Shown here piece by piece: positions 22,001 to 31,081 of a stretch of DNA of 44,206 nucleotides. Origin of the DNA: a virus; the IMG/VR virus record IMGVR_UViG_3300037189_008026, positions 1 through 44,206 of that record; one strand, 5' to 3'. The number at the start of each line of letters is the position of its first letter. Position 1 is the first letter of the stretch. The notes beneath the pieces were generated by a model, which was not told the origin of the DNA, did not search any database, and saw only the letters and a program-made list of their open reading frames with translations. The position numbers and the translations under genes were made by a program.

Positions 22001-25000
22001 TGCAATTGCCTGCAATTCCTCCAAGTACTACCCCAAGAGCAACTGATGTTGATGGAAGAGTTTATACTATTACTTCTGTTAACAGTCACACGTTTACATT
22101 AGATGGAAGTGAAAGCACTAATTATATAAATGATTTAGGAACTTATAATTTTGCTGACTTACCAGCTCGTGCTATATCTAATCTAGTAATTGGAGCACAA
22201 GATGTTGTGTTTTCAATTAAGGGAGATCCTAGTCCATCTAATATTACAGGTAGAGCTAGATTTGATGGCATTCCAGGCGAAAACCAAGCTGGACAAAATG
22301 TATTAAAACTTCAACGACTACAGCGTCCAGCTGTTGTTGGAATGAAAACAACTATTCCTGGCGGAGTGTTGACCTACACTGTAACTGATGTTACTGAAAA
22401 AGTAGTTACATTTAAACCATCTCCAAGACCAGCACCTACTGGTGACAATGATAATAAAATTGGTGCACAAACCATTTATATCTACACCACTACAGATATA
22501 ACTACAGGTGCTATTAATGGCACAACACTTACTGCTACTAATTTAGATCAAAATAATGTTGGACAATTAGTCACAGGAGCCACTGTAGCTGACAACACAT
22601 ACATTATAGCAGTGACCAGTCCTACAACAGCGACTGTGTCAATAAGTCAAACTGTTACTAACAGAACTTTAGAATTAAGTTGGGTTCCTAAAATAGGCTG
22701 GAGTTTCCAGCATTTAGACACCAACATGGGTCTACAGTTAAATTATACTAGATATACAATTACTGATACTCCAGTATATGATGCTGTATCAAATAGATGG
22801 GCTGTTACCTTAGATGTTCCGCTAACAGTCAATATGCAAAATCAAGAAGCAACTGGTCAAACGACTATTGTTGACGGAATTTGGGACGTTACTTTAAACT
22901 ATGATTTAGAAACAAGCATCGCTAACAGTGTAAACCCAGTATCATTTACGTTTGTTGATTCGTATTGGGTTACAAGCATTGATCCGTCATTGACCAACCC
23001 AATACCTACTGTTACTGATGAATACAATAGAGTACGTGCTCGTAAGATTAATTTATATCAGCAAAAGACAATTAGTGTAAGTCAAATTTTAAACAGACCT
23101 GCTATTATTAACAGCTCTGCTTTAAGATTCTCATCTTCAAACTATGATCCAAGTATATATCGTATTTTAGGTAAAACTTCTGATGGCGGTATTACACAAG
23201 ATAGATATGCTGTTACTACTACTATAAATCCACTTAGTGGTCTTAATACGAATGCTGTAGAGAAAGTATTAGCAAACAAAACTTGGATACAGTCTGAAGT
23301 TATTAATTACTTGGCTACAATTTATCCTAATTTCCAATACAATGTTAACACTTGTTATCGTGACGTTGGATATATTATCGATGCAGTACTTTATGACTTA
23401 ACTTACGGCGGTAACGTAAGAAGCCGTGCCGCTGGTATTAGTTATTACCAACAAGGTAATCCAAGTGCGGCTCTTGTATTAAGTCAGCAAAAAGTAGAAA
23501 CAATTGATGCAATTAATTTTGCGACCACTGCGGCAATAACTGCCTTAAATCAATATAGTGGCGCAACAGTACCTCAATTACAACTACCATATCGTGGAAG
23601 TAATTTAAACGGTGTTGCACAATTACAGGCAAATAAACTGTTTATACAAGATGAAGTTATTGCATTCTTAGCACAAACATATCCTACTTTACAGTTCAAT
23701 CAAACTACTTGTCGTAGAGACGTTGGATTGATTATTGATGCTGTTGCATACGATTTAGAGTATGGTGGTAACGTGGCAACTAGAACGGCTGCTCTAGCAT
23801 ACTATGATGGATCAACAAGCTCACAGTATGTGTTGTCTAATCAAAAAACCCAAACCATTGCTGCCATTAACAGAGCATCTACAGTTGCTCAACAAATTGT
23901 TTTAGAAACTGCTGTAACTGCGACTGCTGGCAACACTGCAACACAAAATACTGCTGGTACTCCTGGAGTTGCTGGTGTTGATGACGTAAGAGTTCAAACA
24001 TTAATGAACATTATTACTAATGTTCTACAAAATGGTACTTCTGTTGCTCCAACTAGAAATTTAGGAATTAGAAGAAGTTATCAAGATCCTCTAGGTGTAG
24101 AGTATGCCCCACAAAGTATTGACAGTGGCATTGTAGCAGAAGCCGGTGCTGCCACAGCATTGCAAGCTCTAATGGACCAAATTGTAGCCATAATTGAATT
24201 TGGCACTACAGGCCCGCATGTTGTTGTACAGCCACAAGTGTTAGATACTTTACAGGCAATTGATTTCCCACCAACTGCAACATCATTACAATATGGCGCA
24301 GTATTAACTGGTCCTGGAATTCCTAAAGCAGGAGTTAACGGCGTTACCGAAGATACATTTATTAGAACAGTGACTCAATTGTTTGATGAAAATCAAAATA
24401 CAATTGGCTACAGAGCTAGAATTAGTGCGCCAGTAACACAAGCAATTCCTGCTGGTACAGAAATTGTTATTACTGGTCCTGGTAGTGACTTCTTATTTGA
24501 TCTAAACACTCCACTAGACCTTAGACACTTAGCAGGCGATGTAATTGGTATCACTACCACATTCTCAACTGTACGTGCAACTGGTCATGATTTCTTAAAC
24601 GTTGGGGCAGGTGGATATGATGACTCTAACTATCCTAATAACGTTTATGGTCAACCAGTTAATACGCCATCTGACAGTGCAATTGCTAAAGAGGTTGGGA
24701 CTGGTCGTGTGTTCCACGTGTCAACTGATCAAAATGGTAATTTTAGAGTAGGTAGCTTCTTTAACGTTAACCAAGGTGACGGATCTGTTAGTATTAGTGC
24801 TAAAATTGGTTTAAGTGCTGTTACAAGTTTAAGTTTCTTAACTGGTGCAACCGTTAACCAATTCTCAACTGATTCTAAGTTAGACGACAATAGTGACAAC
24901 ATTGTTTCTACACAAAAGGCAATGAAGACCTACATCAATAACTTGATTGACGGTCGTTTTACAATTGACAATACTGATACTCCACAACGTGGTCTATTAA

Positions 25001-27624
25001 GACTTGACGGCGAAAGTATCATGGTTGGTGATTTAGATGTTGGTTTGAACAGTGTTGAACGTATAGTAAACAGTCCAAACAATGACGGCAGTGTTAATAG
25101 AAAGTATGTTGACAATGTGTTTGCTGGTGGATCTATTGATTACGATGGTTCTTATGCAATTGAAACAACTGGTCGTAGAACAGATGTATTAGCGTTCACT
25201 ATGATAACTGACAACACATCAGTTGGTGGTGTTCCAAATAATAGGGGTGGAATTGATCTTAATGACAATAAGATACAACGCCTAAAATCTCCAACTGAAT
25301 TGACCGATGCAGCCAACAGAGCGTATGTTGATCAAACAATTGCTACAGGCGGTGTAAGATTAGGTTGGACTGGATTCACTCTTTCTAATACTAATATAAG
25401 AAATACAGTATCTAGCATAAGCATGGTAAACAACGGTGGAGGATATCTTGTTCCACCAGCAGTTGTACTTTATTCTACTAGTGGTACTGGTGCTGCCGCA
25501 AGAGCAGTATTAACTGCTGGTACTGGTGCTAGAAGCGTTAATAATATTATTGTTGATATTGGTGGCTATGGATACACAGAAGCTCCAATTGTTATTATTG
25601 GCGGTAGTGTCTCTAACGTCAACGTAAACAACTCTGGAACTGGATATAGCAGTGCTCCAACACTAACATTTAGTGCTCCTCCAGTTGGCGGCATTAGAGC
25701 TACTGGTTATGCAGTCATGCAGGGAAGTGGCTCAAATCAAATTATTAGTAGCATTGTAATTACAAATGCTGGTGTAGGATATACTCTTGCACCAACTATT
25801 GCATTGAGCGGTGGAGGTTCACCTACTGTAAATGCAATTATTACTGCTGTCCTACAAGCAGGATCAGGCGCAACTGCTACAGCAAGTATCACTGCTACTC
25901 AAAGAAATATTGATTTAAATGGCAACAAGGTCACTGGTTCAGCAGACCCAACACAAAATACAGATTTAGTAACATTAAATTATTTTAATACTAAAAACTT
26001 TATTGGTGAGATTGCCGATGTAACCATAACCAATGTTCCTGGAAGCGGAGATTTATTGGTCTTTACAGGTACTGTACCAGCTGGAAGTAAAGGGGCTATG
26101 GTCAACGTAGCTGTTGATTCTTCTAGCGATATTTCTTTTGTAAGAAGTGCCAATACAATCACTGTTAATATTAAAGATAATGCTATTATTGATAGTAACA
26201 TTGCTCCAAATGCCGCAATACAACAGACTAAGCTATTGTTAAATCGAGCAAATGCTGTAGTTGAAGGTGCTGGCGCAGGTGTTGGTGACTTTGGTATAGT
26301 AGCTGTTAACTCTGCTGAATTTATTAGTGACAGTGGATTAATTAAACTTCGTCAGTCAGAAAATAAAAACACTGGTGTTCGTTTAGATAGAATGCAACAG
26401 ATTACAAACTATCGAATACTAGGAAGATATAATTCTACTGAAAGTGAAACTTCTGTTGGACCAGTAACTGAAGTTCCAGTTGGGGACTTAAAACAATTAC
26501 TAGGACTAAGTGCTGCCACAGTTCAAGTGCTTATTAGTGATGATATTTTGGGTGGTAGACAAGTTGACAGCGGCAATCCGTTAAGTCCATTACTTGCTAC
26601 TAACTGGAATGGTAGTGCATCTTTTGGTGCTCTACTAAGACGTGGTGGCACAATGATTGGTAAGATTGTTATGACTGATGCTGGCGGATTGCCAGCAGGT
26701 GATCCAAACATTACTCCAATTATTGGTGTAGGTGCAGGTCTCACAGACAAGTTAGACATTGGTACTAGCGCATTACGTTTCCAAAGTGTGTATGCTAAAA
26801 ACCATTTTGGTGATGTTTTCCGAGGAACAACATTTGGAAGCGCAACTGCTCCAACAAGTCAAGGTGGTGGTGCAATATTTAATGGTACTGCTACATTTGC
26901 TGGAAGTTCTGGTGCCTTACAATACGCACTAGTAACTCCTGTAGGTGGTGATCTTGCTCTTAGAGTAGGAGCAAACAATGTAACCTTTAATGGAAGTCAA
27001 GAAGTTACAATTAGCGTTTTAGCAGAAACTGGCACTGTAAACAATAGTCTTGTAAGAAGAACTAGTGATGGTCAAATTAATGCAAGTCAGTTTAATGGTC
27101 CGCTAACTGGGTTAGCCACAAGTGCTACTAATTTAAGATTAGGAACAACTGACTATCCTGCAAGTGATAGTGCAAGCAGTACTTCAGTTCCATTACGTAT
27201 TAATGGAGTGATAAAGGCTACAACATTTGAAGGTAAGGCAACTAGTGCTAACTATGCTGACTTGGCTGAGAATTATCAAGCAGACTTTGCATATGAGCCA
27301 GGAACAGTACTTGAGTTTGGTGGTGCATACGAAGTAACTATTGCGCAAGACGAAACTAGAAAAGTGGCTGGCGTTGTTTCAACAAACCCAGCGCATTTAA
27401 TGAATACTGAATTACAAGGAGAAAATGTCGTAGCACTTGCACTGCAAGGTCGTGTTCCATGTAAAGTACGTGGTAAAATTAGTAAAGGCGACTTGATGAC
27501 TAGTGCTGGCGGCGGGTATGCTCGTCCAACACACGATCCAAAAATTGGAACAATAATTGGAAAAGCGTTAGAGGACTTTGATGGTGTTGAAGGTGTCATT
27601 GAAGTAGTTGTTGGAAGATTGTAA
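19090..27624 (+). CDS. Giant tail-fibre/adhesin protein, 2844 aa
   Basis: The ATG at 19090 is chosen for its GGAG site and because MARKDVNIGLTGNDGTGDS is the family's usual start; an in-frame TTG at 19060 adds an unrelated tail. Order of parts: an N-terminal NDGTGD..RDAF.KVN.NFQELY attachment module; a right-handed beta-helix near residues 290-520 (FVSTKGNDD; VESGVYFEEAPMFV; PPNCAIKGDEF), similar to pectin-lyase-like fibres; beta-rich stalk; two tandem helical repeats at about 1390-1605; a row of Gly-Tyr repeats at about 2105-2255; a shaft; and a C-terminal LAENYQADFAYEPGTVLEFGG domain like the Peptidase_G2-type intramolecular chaperone tip. The last may assist trimer folding and be cleaved off. 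It is a virion fibre, most likely binding the host surface. The longest gene in the window. Confidence 0.88.
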   Translation: MARKDVNIGLTGNDGTGDSIRDAFSKVNANFQELYASQGLEAGLTFDNLVDVIKPLRPNTVLGLDSLGKTIVSRDLEAAVGISIDTVSDPSKIIFSIANVQIRQDPTPTLSNVLDGSGFKLSFIGDPENDQDAVTRKWVYQNFLNRDNIDKLGTFDLAAGSVMRQNFKISPTPDNGNINAGTKIINVFGSDGVTPKTDVQLKFQATHPAHATRKDYVDTKLSLQGTETLDPATGFVNKGMGVMTGPLILNDHPGQYVEIDRKPDGTLFVQEDYRAATRGYVDSKTYSAAGNIFVSTKGNDDMWDFDNNRPNPIYGYPEEEIGRSWSKAFKSVNAACRYATRIIDAVELQNIPYQVTPQQISRWAPPFTTPITSPRTRVRVSLQNHGFKDGDYVLVSGAILGSLDTRNLNGIHRVNALDVNNFELNLKSLVTWPNPEVAPGGTISISLANKKDGPYSEISKVDFGFRGFFVPKPEITIMVESGVYFEEAPMFVPPNCAIKGDEFRRTLIKPKPGPVNPDNQLTKFVRGDRSQSATFWYNSHYYNQLSRSVGTTNVVGSTKLEIKNSPYRPKSGMRFIVGTLGGIPNVYRVGREVNIVYKEPNPDLNIAPGTYIMDIVDDNGDPKPLATGIPDSTTIEFLLDHEHCDAMLVADAFQLRNITVIGFKGFAMAFDPKRQIKTRSPYAQVGAVFAGEGGGGQLVDGMSGNQVCYVLDTSYTDPFTGTQGSSGLKMTVTGLVRTPETPNTFFLAKKKYVIIDSTTPDSNGTATLTLSTTTPIEVDDTYLPAGFIPNGSQILIETAGNRSMLSNDFTMINDLGYGLVCENNGVAEAVSQFTYYCRASYLSRSGGQIRSVTGSSCYGIIGLQSEGSDPNEAIQIGRIKTDIGNIMQVYIDDPSADGNQGAVSLVMGGLASKPIRNSTFKLTKHEIIIKNIARARLSGGTLTTGPLVVTTYYPHPFSTGESVQMTSVRGLQLPAIPPSTTPRATDVDGRVYTITSVNSHTFTLDGSESTNYINDLGTYNFADLPARAISNLVIGAQDVVFSIKGDPSPSNITGRARFDGIPGENQAGQNVLKLQRLQRPAVVGMKTTIPGGVLTYTVTDVTEKVVTFKPSPRPAPTGDNDNKIGAQTIYIYTTTDITTGAINGTTLTATNLDQNNVGQLVTGATVADNTYIIAVTSPTTATVSISQTVTNRTLELSWVPKIGWSFQHLDTNMGLQLNYTRYTITDTPVYDAVSNRWAVTLDVPLTVNMQNQEATGQTTIVDGIWDVTLNYDLETSIANSVNPVSFTFVDSYWVTSIDPSLTNPIPTVTDEYNRVRARKINLYQQKTISVSQILNRPAIINSSALRFSSSNYDPSIYRILGKTSDGGITQDRYAVTTTINPLSGLNTNAVEKVLANKTWIQSEVINYLATIYPNFQYNVNTCYRDVGYIIDAVLYDLTYGGNVRSRAAGISYYQQGNPSAALVLSQQKVETIDAINFATTAAITALNQYSGATVPQLQLPYRGSNLNGVAQLQANKLFIQDEVIAFLAQTYPTLQFNQTTCRRDVGLIIDAVAYDLEYGGNVATRTAALAYYDGSTSSQYVLSNQKTQTIAAINRASTVAQQIVLETAVTATAGNTATQNTAGTPGVAGVDDVRVQTLMNIITNVLQNGTSVAPTRNLGIRRSYQDPLGVEYAPQSIDSGIVAEAGAATALQALMDQIVAIIEFGTTGPHVVVQPQVLDTLQAIDFPPTATSLQYGAVLTGPGIPKAGVNGVTEDTFIRTVTQLFDENQNTIGYRARISAPVTQAIPAGTEIVITGPGSDFLFDLNTPLDLRHLAGDVIGITTTFSTVRATGHDFLNVGAGGYDDSNYPNNVYGQPVNTPSDSAIAKEVGTGRVFHVSTDQNGNFRVGSFFNVNQGDGSVSISAKIGLSAVTSLSFLTGATVNQFSTDSKLDDNSDNIVSTQKAMKTYINNLIDGRFTIDNTDTPQRGLLRLDGESIMVGDLDVGLNSVERIVNSPNNDGSVNRKYVDNVFAGGSIDYDGSYAIETTGRRTDVLAFTMITDNTSVGGVPNNRGGIDLNDNKIQRLKSPTELTDAANRAYVDQTIATGGVRLGWTGFTLSNTNIRNTVSSISMVNNGGGYLVPPAVVLYSTSGTGAAARAVLTAGTGARSVNNIIVDIGGYGYTEAPIVIIGGSVSNVNVNNSGTGYSSAPTLTFSAPPVGGIRATGYAVMQGSGSNQIISSIVITNAGVGYTLAPTIALSGGGSPTVNAIITAVLQAGSGATATASITATQRNIDLNGNKVTGSADPTQNTDLVTLNYFNTKNFIGEIADVTITNVPGSGDLLVFTGTVPAGSKGAMVNVAVDSSSDISFVRSANTITVNIKDNAIIDSNIAPNAAIQQTKLLLNRANAVVEGAGAGVGDFGIVAVNSAEFISDSGLIKLRQSENKNTGVRLDRMQQITNYRILGRYNSTESETSVGPVTEVPVGDLKQLLGLSAATVQVLISDDILGGRQVDSGNPLSPLLATNWNGSASFGALLRRGGTMIGKIVMTDAGGLPAGDPNITPIIGVGAGLTDKLDIGTSALRFQSVYAKNHFGDVFRGTTFGSATAPTSQGGGAIFNGTATFAGSSGALQYALVTPVGGDLALRVGANNVTFNGSQEVTISVLAETGTVNNSLVRRTSDGQINASQFNGPLTGLATSATNLRLGTTDYPASDSASSTSVPLRINGVIKATTFEGKATSANYADLAENYQADFAYEPGTVLEFGGAYEVTIAQDETRKVAGVVSTNPAHLMNTELQGENVVALALQGRVPCKVRGKISKGDLMTSAGGGYARPTHDPKIGTIIGKALEDFDGVEGVIEVVVGRL
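23257..23909 (+). repeat. Tandem internal domain duplication in the giant fibre
   Basis: Two copies with a period of 357 bases (119 codons): copy 1 starts at 23257 (VEKVLANKTWIQSEVINYL) and copy 2 at 23614 (VAQLQANKLFIQDEVIAFLA). Both contain C.RDVG.IIDAV.YDL.YGGNV and end in LS.QK...I.AIN. The repeats are helical, unlike the beta-rich rest of the protein. Confidence 0.85.
25411..25854 (+). repeat. Gly-Tyr repeat array in the giant fibre
   Basis: At least four units of the pattern [ST]I.[IV].[NG]GG.GY..AP.[IV], for example SMVNNGGGYLVPPAV, VDIGGYGYTEAPIVI, VNNSGTGYSSAPTL and ITNAGVGYTLAPTI. The same motif recurs in the 1413-residue protein downstream. Confidence 0.8.
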
Positions 27625-27634
27625 GATATCCTAA

Positions 27635-27642
27635 AATAAATA
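27635..27642 (+). promoter_or_regulatory. Candidate late-type promoter box before the second fibre gene
   Basis: AATAAATA lies 19 bases before the ATG at 27662, the same spacing as the boxes at 11178 and 41176. It falls in the 37-base gap between the two fibre genes, behind an AGGAACG ribosome site. Confidence 0.5.
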
Positions 27643-27661
27643 AGATGAACAGGAACGAAAA

Positions 27662-30600
27662 ATGAGCATTCAATACATAAACATTGGTTCTAACGCAAAT
27701 GACGGCACTGGCGATGATTTGCGAACTGCATTTTTAAAAGTAAATGATAATTTTCAATTACTTGCAACCATAGGTGGAGAGACCAATATTGGTGCAAACC
27801 TTGGTGGTGGCGGGGGACAAGTTTACGCAGGTAAAACTAATGAAACACTTAATTTTAGAACAATTGCTGGTGATGTTAATTCAGGCATAACCGTAAATCA
27901 GTCTGGCAATGTTATTACGATTGCTAGTAATTTTAGTGTTCCTGCATCTATTACTACACTAATATCTGAAGATAACAGTGGTCAATTTACTACTACAAGC
28001 CCAGGAGCTACTTTTAGATTCAATGGCACTGGTGGCGTTACTACTAGTTTAAATGCTAATATATTGACCATTGACGGTCAATTTGCACTAGTGCAAGATA
28101 CGTTGCCTTTACTAGGCGGTAATTTAGATTTAAATGGAAGTAATATTACTGGTTTAGGTAATATTAGTATTGTTGGCAATATCACTTCTGATAATTTAAC
28201 TGTAGGAAGAATTGTAACTCCTGGAGTGTTTCCTGCAACTGCTACAATTAACGGTTCATTAACTGTTCGAGGATCAACAAGTTTACAAGCTGTTACTGCA
28301 ACTTCTATCGTTACTAACAATATTATAACTGCACCAGGATTTACAGCAACAAGTGGTGCATTTACTGGCAACCTTACTGGTAACAGCACTGGAACACACT
28401 ATGGCAACGTTGCCTTAAAAGTAGTTGATCCATTAGATCCTAACTATCCTGAAATAGTTATAGTTGATTCTGATACACAAACAATAACTGGTTCACATTT
28501 TGGTACATTTAGTGGCGGTTTGACTGGTTCACTAATTACTGGCGGTCTAGCATTAGATGGTAATAGTATTACTGGTGAAGGTAGAATTGAAGTTACTGGT
28601 TCAGAAGTGCAAACTGGCACAATGGCATTTACTGTAAATGGAAGATTCCACGGTGGTGATTCACCTGCTGGCGTTGCTCCAGAAGCTGATCAAGGACCAG
28701 AGTCTGCCATGTTCACCATGACTCAACAGGTATATGGTTTTTCAGAGCCAATTCGATTAAGAACTGTAAGTAAGAACGGAAGCAATTCAATTCCACTTGG
28801 TCCTGGTATACGATTTGAATCTGTTAATGAAATTGATCCTAGTGATCCAACAACTTATGACCCATTAAATCCGCCAACACAACCAGAATATGTTTTACAT
28901 GGTTATTTGGGAGTGTTAAACTATGATAACGGTGCTGACACAAATCCCGATATAAGTGCATTTGTAGCTAGAGTTAGATCTGACGACGGTGACTTTGTAC
29001 GTGATATTATTATTGCTAGAGGTGACAATCGTGTTAGTATTTCTGGGCTTGATATAGAAGATAGTAAAATTAGTCCAAAATATGATGAAATAGCTTCTGG
29101 AGTTTTTGGAATAACTCCATCTGATTTGATTATTACAAACGGAGCAAGTAATCATTATATTAACTTCTATGGAGAATATGATCCAAATTTCCAAGATGAA
29201 GGTTTTGCAACTGGACCTGGCTACACTGGATATAGTTTTCCAAAAGTAATTGGTGCTCCTGGAGAAGTATTAACTGTACAATTAGGAACCAACTTACTAA
29301 CTTGGGCCACACCAGGTGGTGGTGGCGGTGGTGGTGGAACAACTTTACTAAACTTGACTGATGTTCCAGACAGTTACGCTACTCATGCTGGCAAACTTTT
29401 AAGAGTTAAGTCGACCAGTGACGGAATAGAATTTACAAATAGTTTTAATGCCACAGTTACTGGTAGTTTAATTGGAAATGCTAGTACAGCGACTGCCTTA
29501 CAAACTGCTAGAACAATCAATGGGTTTACCTTTGATGGTACACAAGATGTAACTATTGACACTCGTCAGATTGAAGAACTAAGACAAGTAGCCTCAAATG
29601 CCAATATAGTTGGAAGTGGTGGCAGCATTGTATCAACTATAAATATTACCACCTTAGAATCTAACCTAGACGTTAATTTTGGAGAACCTTCAACTAATCA
29701 AGGTGCTAGAAAATTTAGAGTAGGCATGGACATTAAGGGAACACAGATCAGTAATCCAGTTATTACGAATATTTCATTAACTGGTGGAACATTCCCAACT
29801 CCAAATAATGATAGAACTGTCGTTATAACAGTCACATTTGATGCACAAGTGGTCAATGCTGAGAGTAATATTACTATCACTGGTGAAGTGCAAAATCAGT
29901 GGTTTAATGATGAAAAAGTTAGATCTGTATTCAGTGTGAGCCCTGGCAGTGCATTATCGTATACAAGTTCATTGGGGCTGTTTGCACTTAATGATTCAGT
30001 ATCAAATGTCAATAACACACTGGTAAGAAGAAATGGTAGTGGGCAAGTTTTCCTTGGCACTGCTTATGTTAGCACACTAACAAAAAATAGTGCTGATACT
30101 GAAATAACTGTAACAAGTCCAATTTCTACTAATTCTAGTATAACATCATCTGCAAATATTACCACAACAGGCAGTGTTATTGCTGGGTTTATAACACTGA
30201 CTGGAACAGGTAATCAAACTATTTCATCTAGTGCTGGCACTAATATTATTTTGCAACCTGGAACAAGTGTTGATTTAAGCGGTAAGAAAATAACAAATCT
30301 TTCAATTGCGGCTCCAACAGCAGACAGTGATGCGGCAAGTAAAAAATATGTTGACGATGAAATCCAAGGTTTATTTGAAGAAACTTTTCAAGAATTACCT
30401 GTATCTGGAGATACTGGTGGCACGTTAAATGTACAGCGAAGTGCAATTTTTACAGTTGCAGGTAGTTCAAATATTTCTACATCGACCACCGGTACTGGTG
30501 TTCAAATAAATTTAAAAAATACAATTTCTGGAGTCAGTGTTAGTGGAAACTTACCAGTTACTGGAAACGTAACAAGCTCAGGCGGGTTTATAAAAGGTGG

Positions 30601-31078
30601 TAATGTTAAAATAGATGGCAATGCTGTTACACAAACTGTTAATGGTAGTGATTTAAATCTAGTCCCTGGAGATTTAGGTGGTTCTGTTGTAGTAAGTGGT
30701 AGTGATTTAAAACTAGTAAACAGTAGACTATTCCTTAATGGTTCTGACACAATGGAGTTTCCACCTAATACATTAGAACAAAGTGTTACATTAGTTACTG
30801 CTACTACGTTTATTAGAACTGCCAACTGGGTTGATGATTCAGCAGGACTAGCCTATGCTTCCATAGCTAACGGTACACCTGGACAAATTAAGACAATTAT
30901 TATGGCTAGTCGTGGCACGTACGGTAATGCGCTAGACACAAGACCTAGATATTTGATATTAAGTGGTAACATTAATGGAGCCACTAGAACTGTAAACATT
31001 GCCGCTTCTGATCCTAACGGTTCAACAACGTTCTTGTTTTTGAACAACAGTTGGTGGCGAATTGCTCATGTGGCGTAA
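27662..31078 (+). CDS. Tail-fibre protein, 1138 aa
   Basis: Shares the N-terminal attachment module of the giant fibre (INIGSNANDGTGDDLRTAF, KVNDNFQLL). The body is beta-rich with many short NITSDNLTVG- and GSLTVRGS-type strands, a run of Ala/Ser/Thr/Gly, a poly-Gly hinge (29316-29336) followed by LLNLTDVPDSYATHAGK, and repeated TNLSIAAPTADSDAASKKY segments of the kind that precede shaft repeats in phage fibres. The C terminus (TFLFLNNSWWRIAHVA) is compact. No enzymatic motif. Most likely a long tail-fibre subunit forming a trimer with the same baseplate or fibre-hub partner as the giant protein. Confidence 0.8.
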   Translation: MSIQYINIGSNANDGTGDDLRTAFLKVNDNFQLLATIGGETNIGANLGGGGGQVYAGKTNETLNFRTIAGDVNSGITVNQSGNVITIASNFSVPASITTLISEDNSGQFTTTSPGATFRFNGTGGVTTSLNANILTIDGQFALVQDTLPLLGGNLDLNGSNITGLGNISIVGNITSDNLTVGRIVTPGVFPATATINGSLTVRGSTSLQAVTATSIVTNNIITAPGFTATSGAFTGNLTGNSTGTHYGNVALKVVDPLDPNYPEIVIVDSDTQTITGSHFGTFSGGLTGSLITGGLALDGNSITGEGRIEVTGSEVQTGTMAFTVNGRFHGGDSPAGVAPEADQGPESAMFTMTQQVYGFSEPIRLRTVSKNGSNSIPLGPGIRFESVNEIDPSDPTTYDPLNPPTQPEYVLHGYLGVLNYDNGADTNPDISAFVARVRSDDGDFVRDIIIARGDNRVSISGLDIEDSKISPKYDEIASGVFGITPSDLIITNGASNHYINFYGEYDPNFQDEGFATGPGYTGYSFPKVIGAPGEVLTVQLGTNLLTWATPGGGGGGGGTTLLNLTDVPDSYATHAGKLLRVKSTSDGIEFTNSFNATVTGSLIGNASTATALQTARTINGFTFDGTQDVTIDTRQIEELRQVASNANIVGSGGSIVSTINITTLESNLDVNFGEPSTNQGARKFRVGMDIKGTQISNPVITNISLTGGTFPTPNNDRTVVITVTFDAQVVNAESNITITGEVQNQWFNDEKVRSVFSVSPGSALSYTSSLGLFALNDSVSNVNNTLVRRNGSGQVFLGTAYVSTLTKNSADTEITVTSPISTNSSITSSANITTTGSVIAGFITLTGTGNQTISSSAGTNIILQPGTSVDLSGKKITNLSIAAPTADSDAASKKYVDDEIQGLFEETFQELPVSGDTGGTLNVQRSAIFTVAGSSNISTSTTGTGVQINLKNTISGVSVSGNLPVTGNVTSSGGFIKGGNVKIDGNAVTQTVNGSDLNLVPGDLGGSVVVSGSDLKLVNSRLFLNGSDTMEFPPNTLEQSVTLVTATTFIRTANWVDDSAGLAYASIANGTPGQIKTIIMASRGTYGNALDTRPRYLILSGNINGATRTVNIAASDPNGSTTFLFLNNSWWRIAHVA

Positions 31079-31081
31079 AAT

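Noticed and set aside
25411-25854. Repetitive DNA resembling a repeat array
   Set aside because: The repeats are translated Gly-Tyr units without constant spacer length or identical DNA copies, so this is not a CRISPR array.
28916-29342. Minus-strand ORFs opposite the second fibre gene
   Set aside because: Low-complexity products opposite Gly/Thr-rich coding sequence, with no ribosome site or family resemblance.
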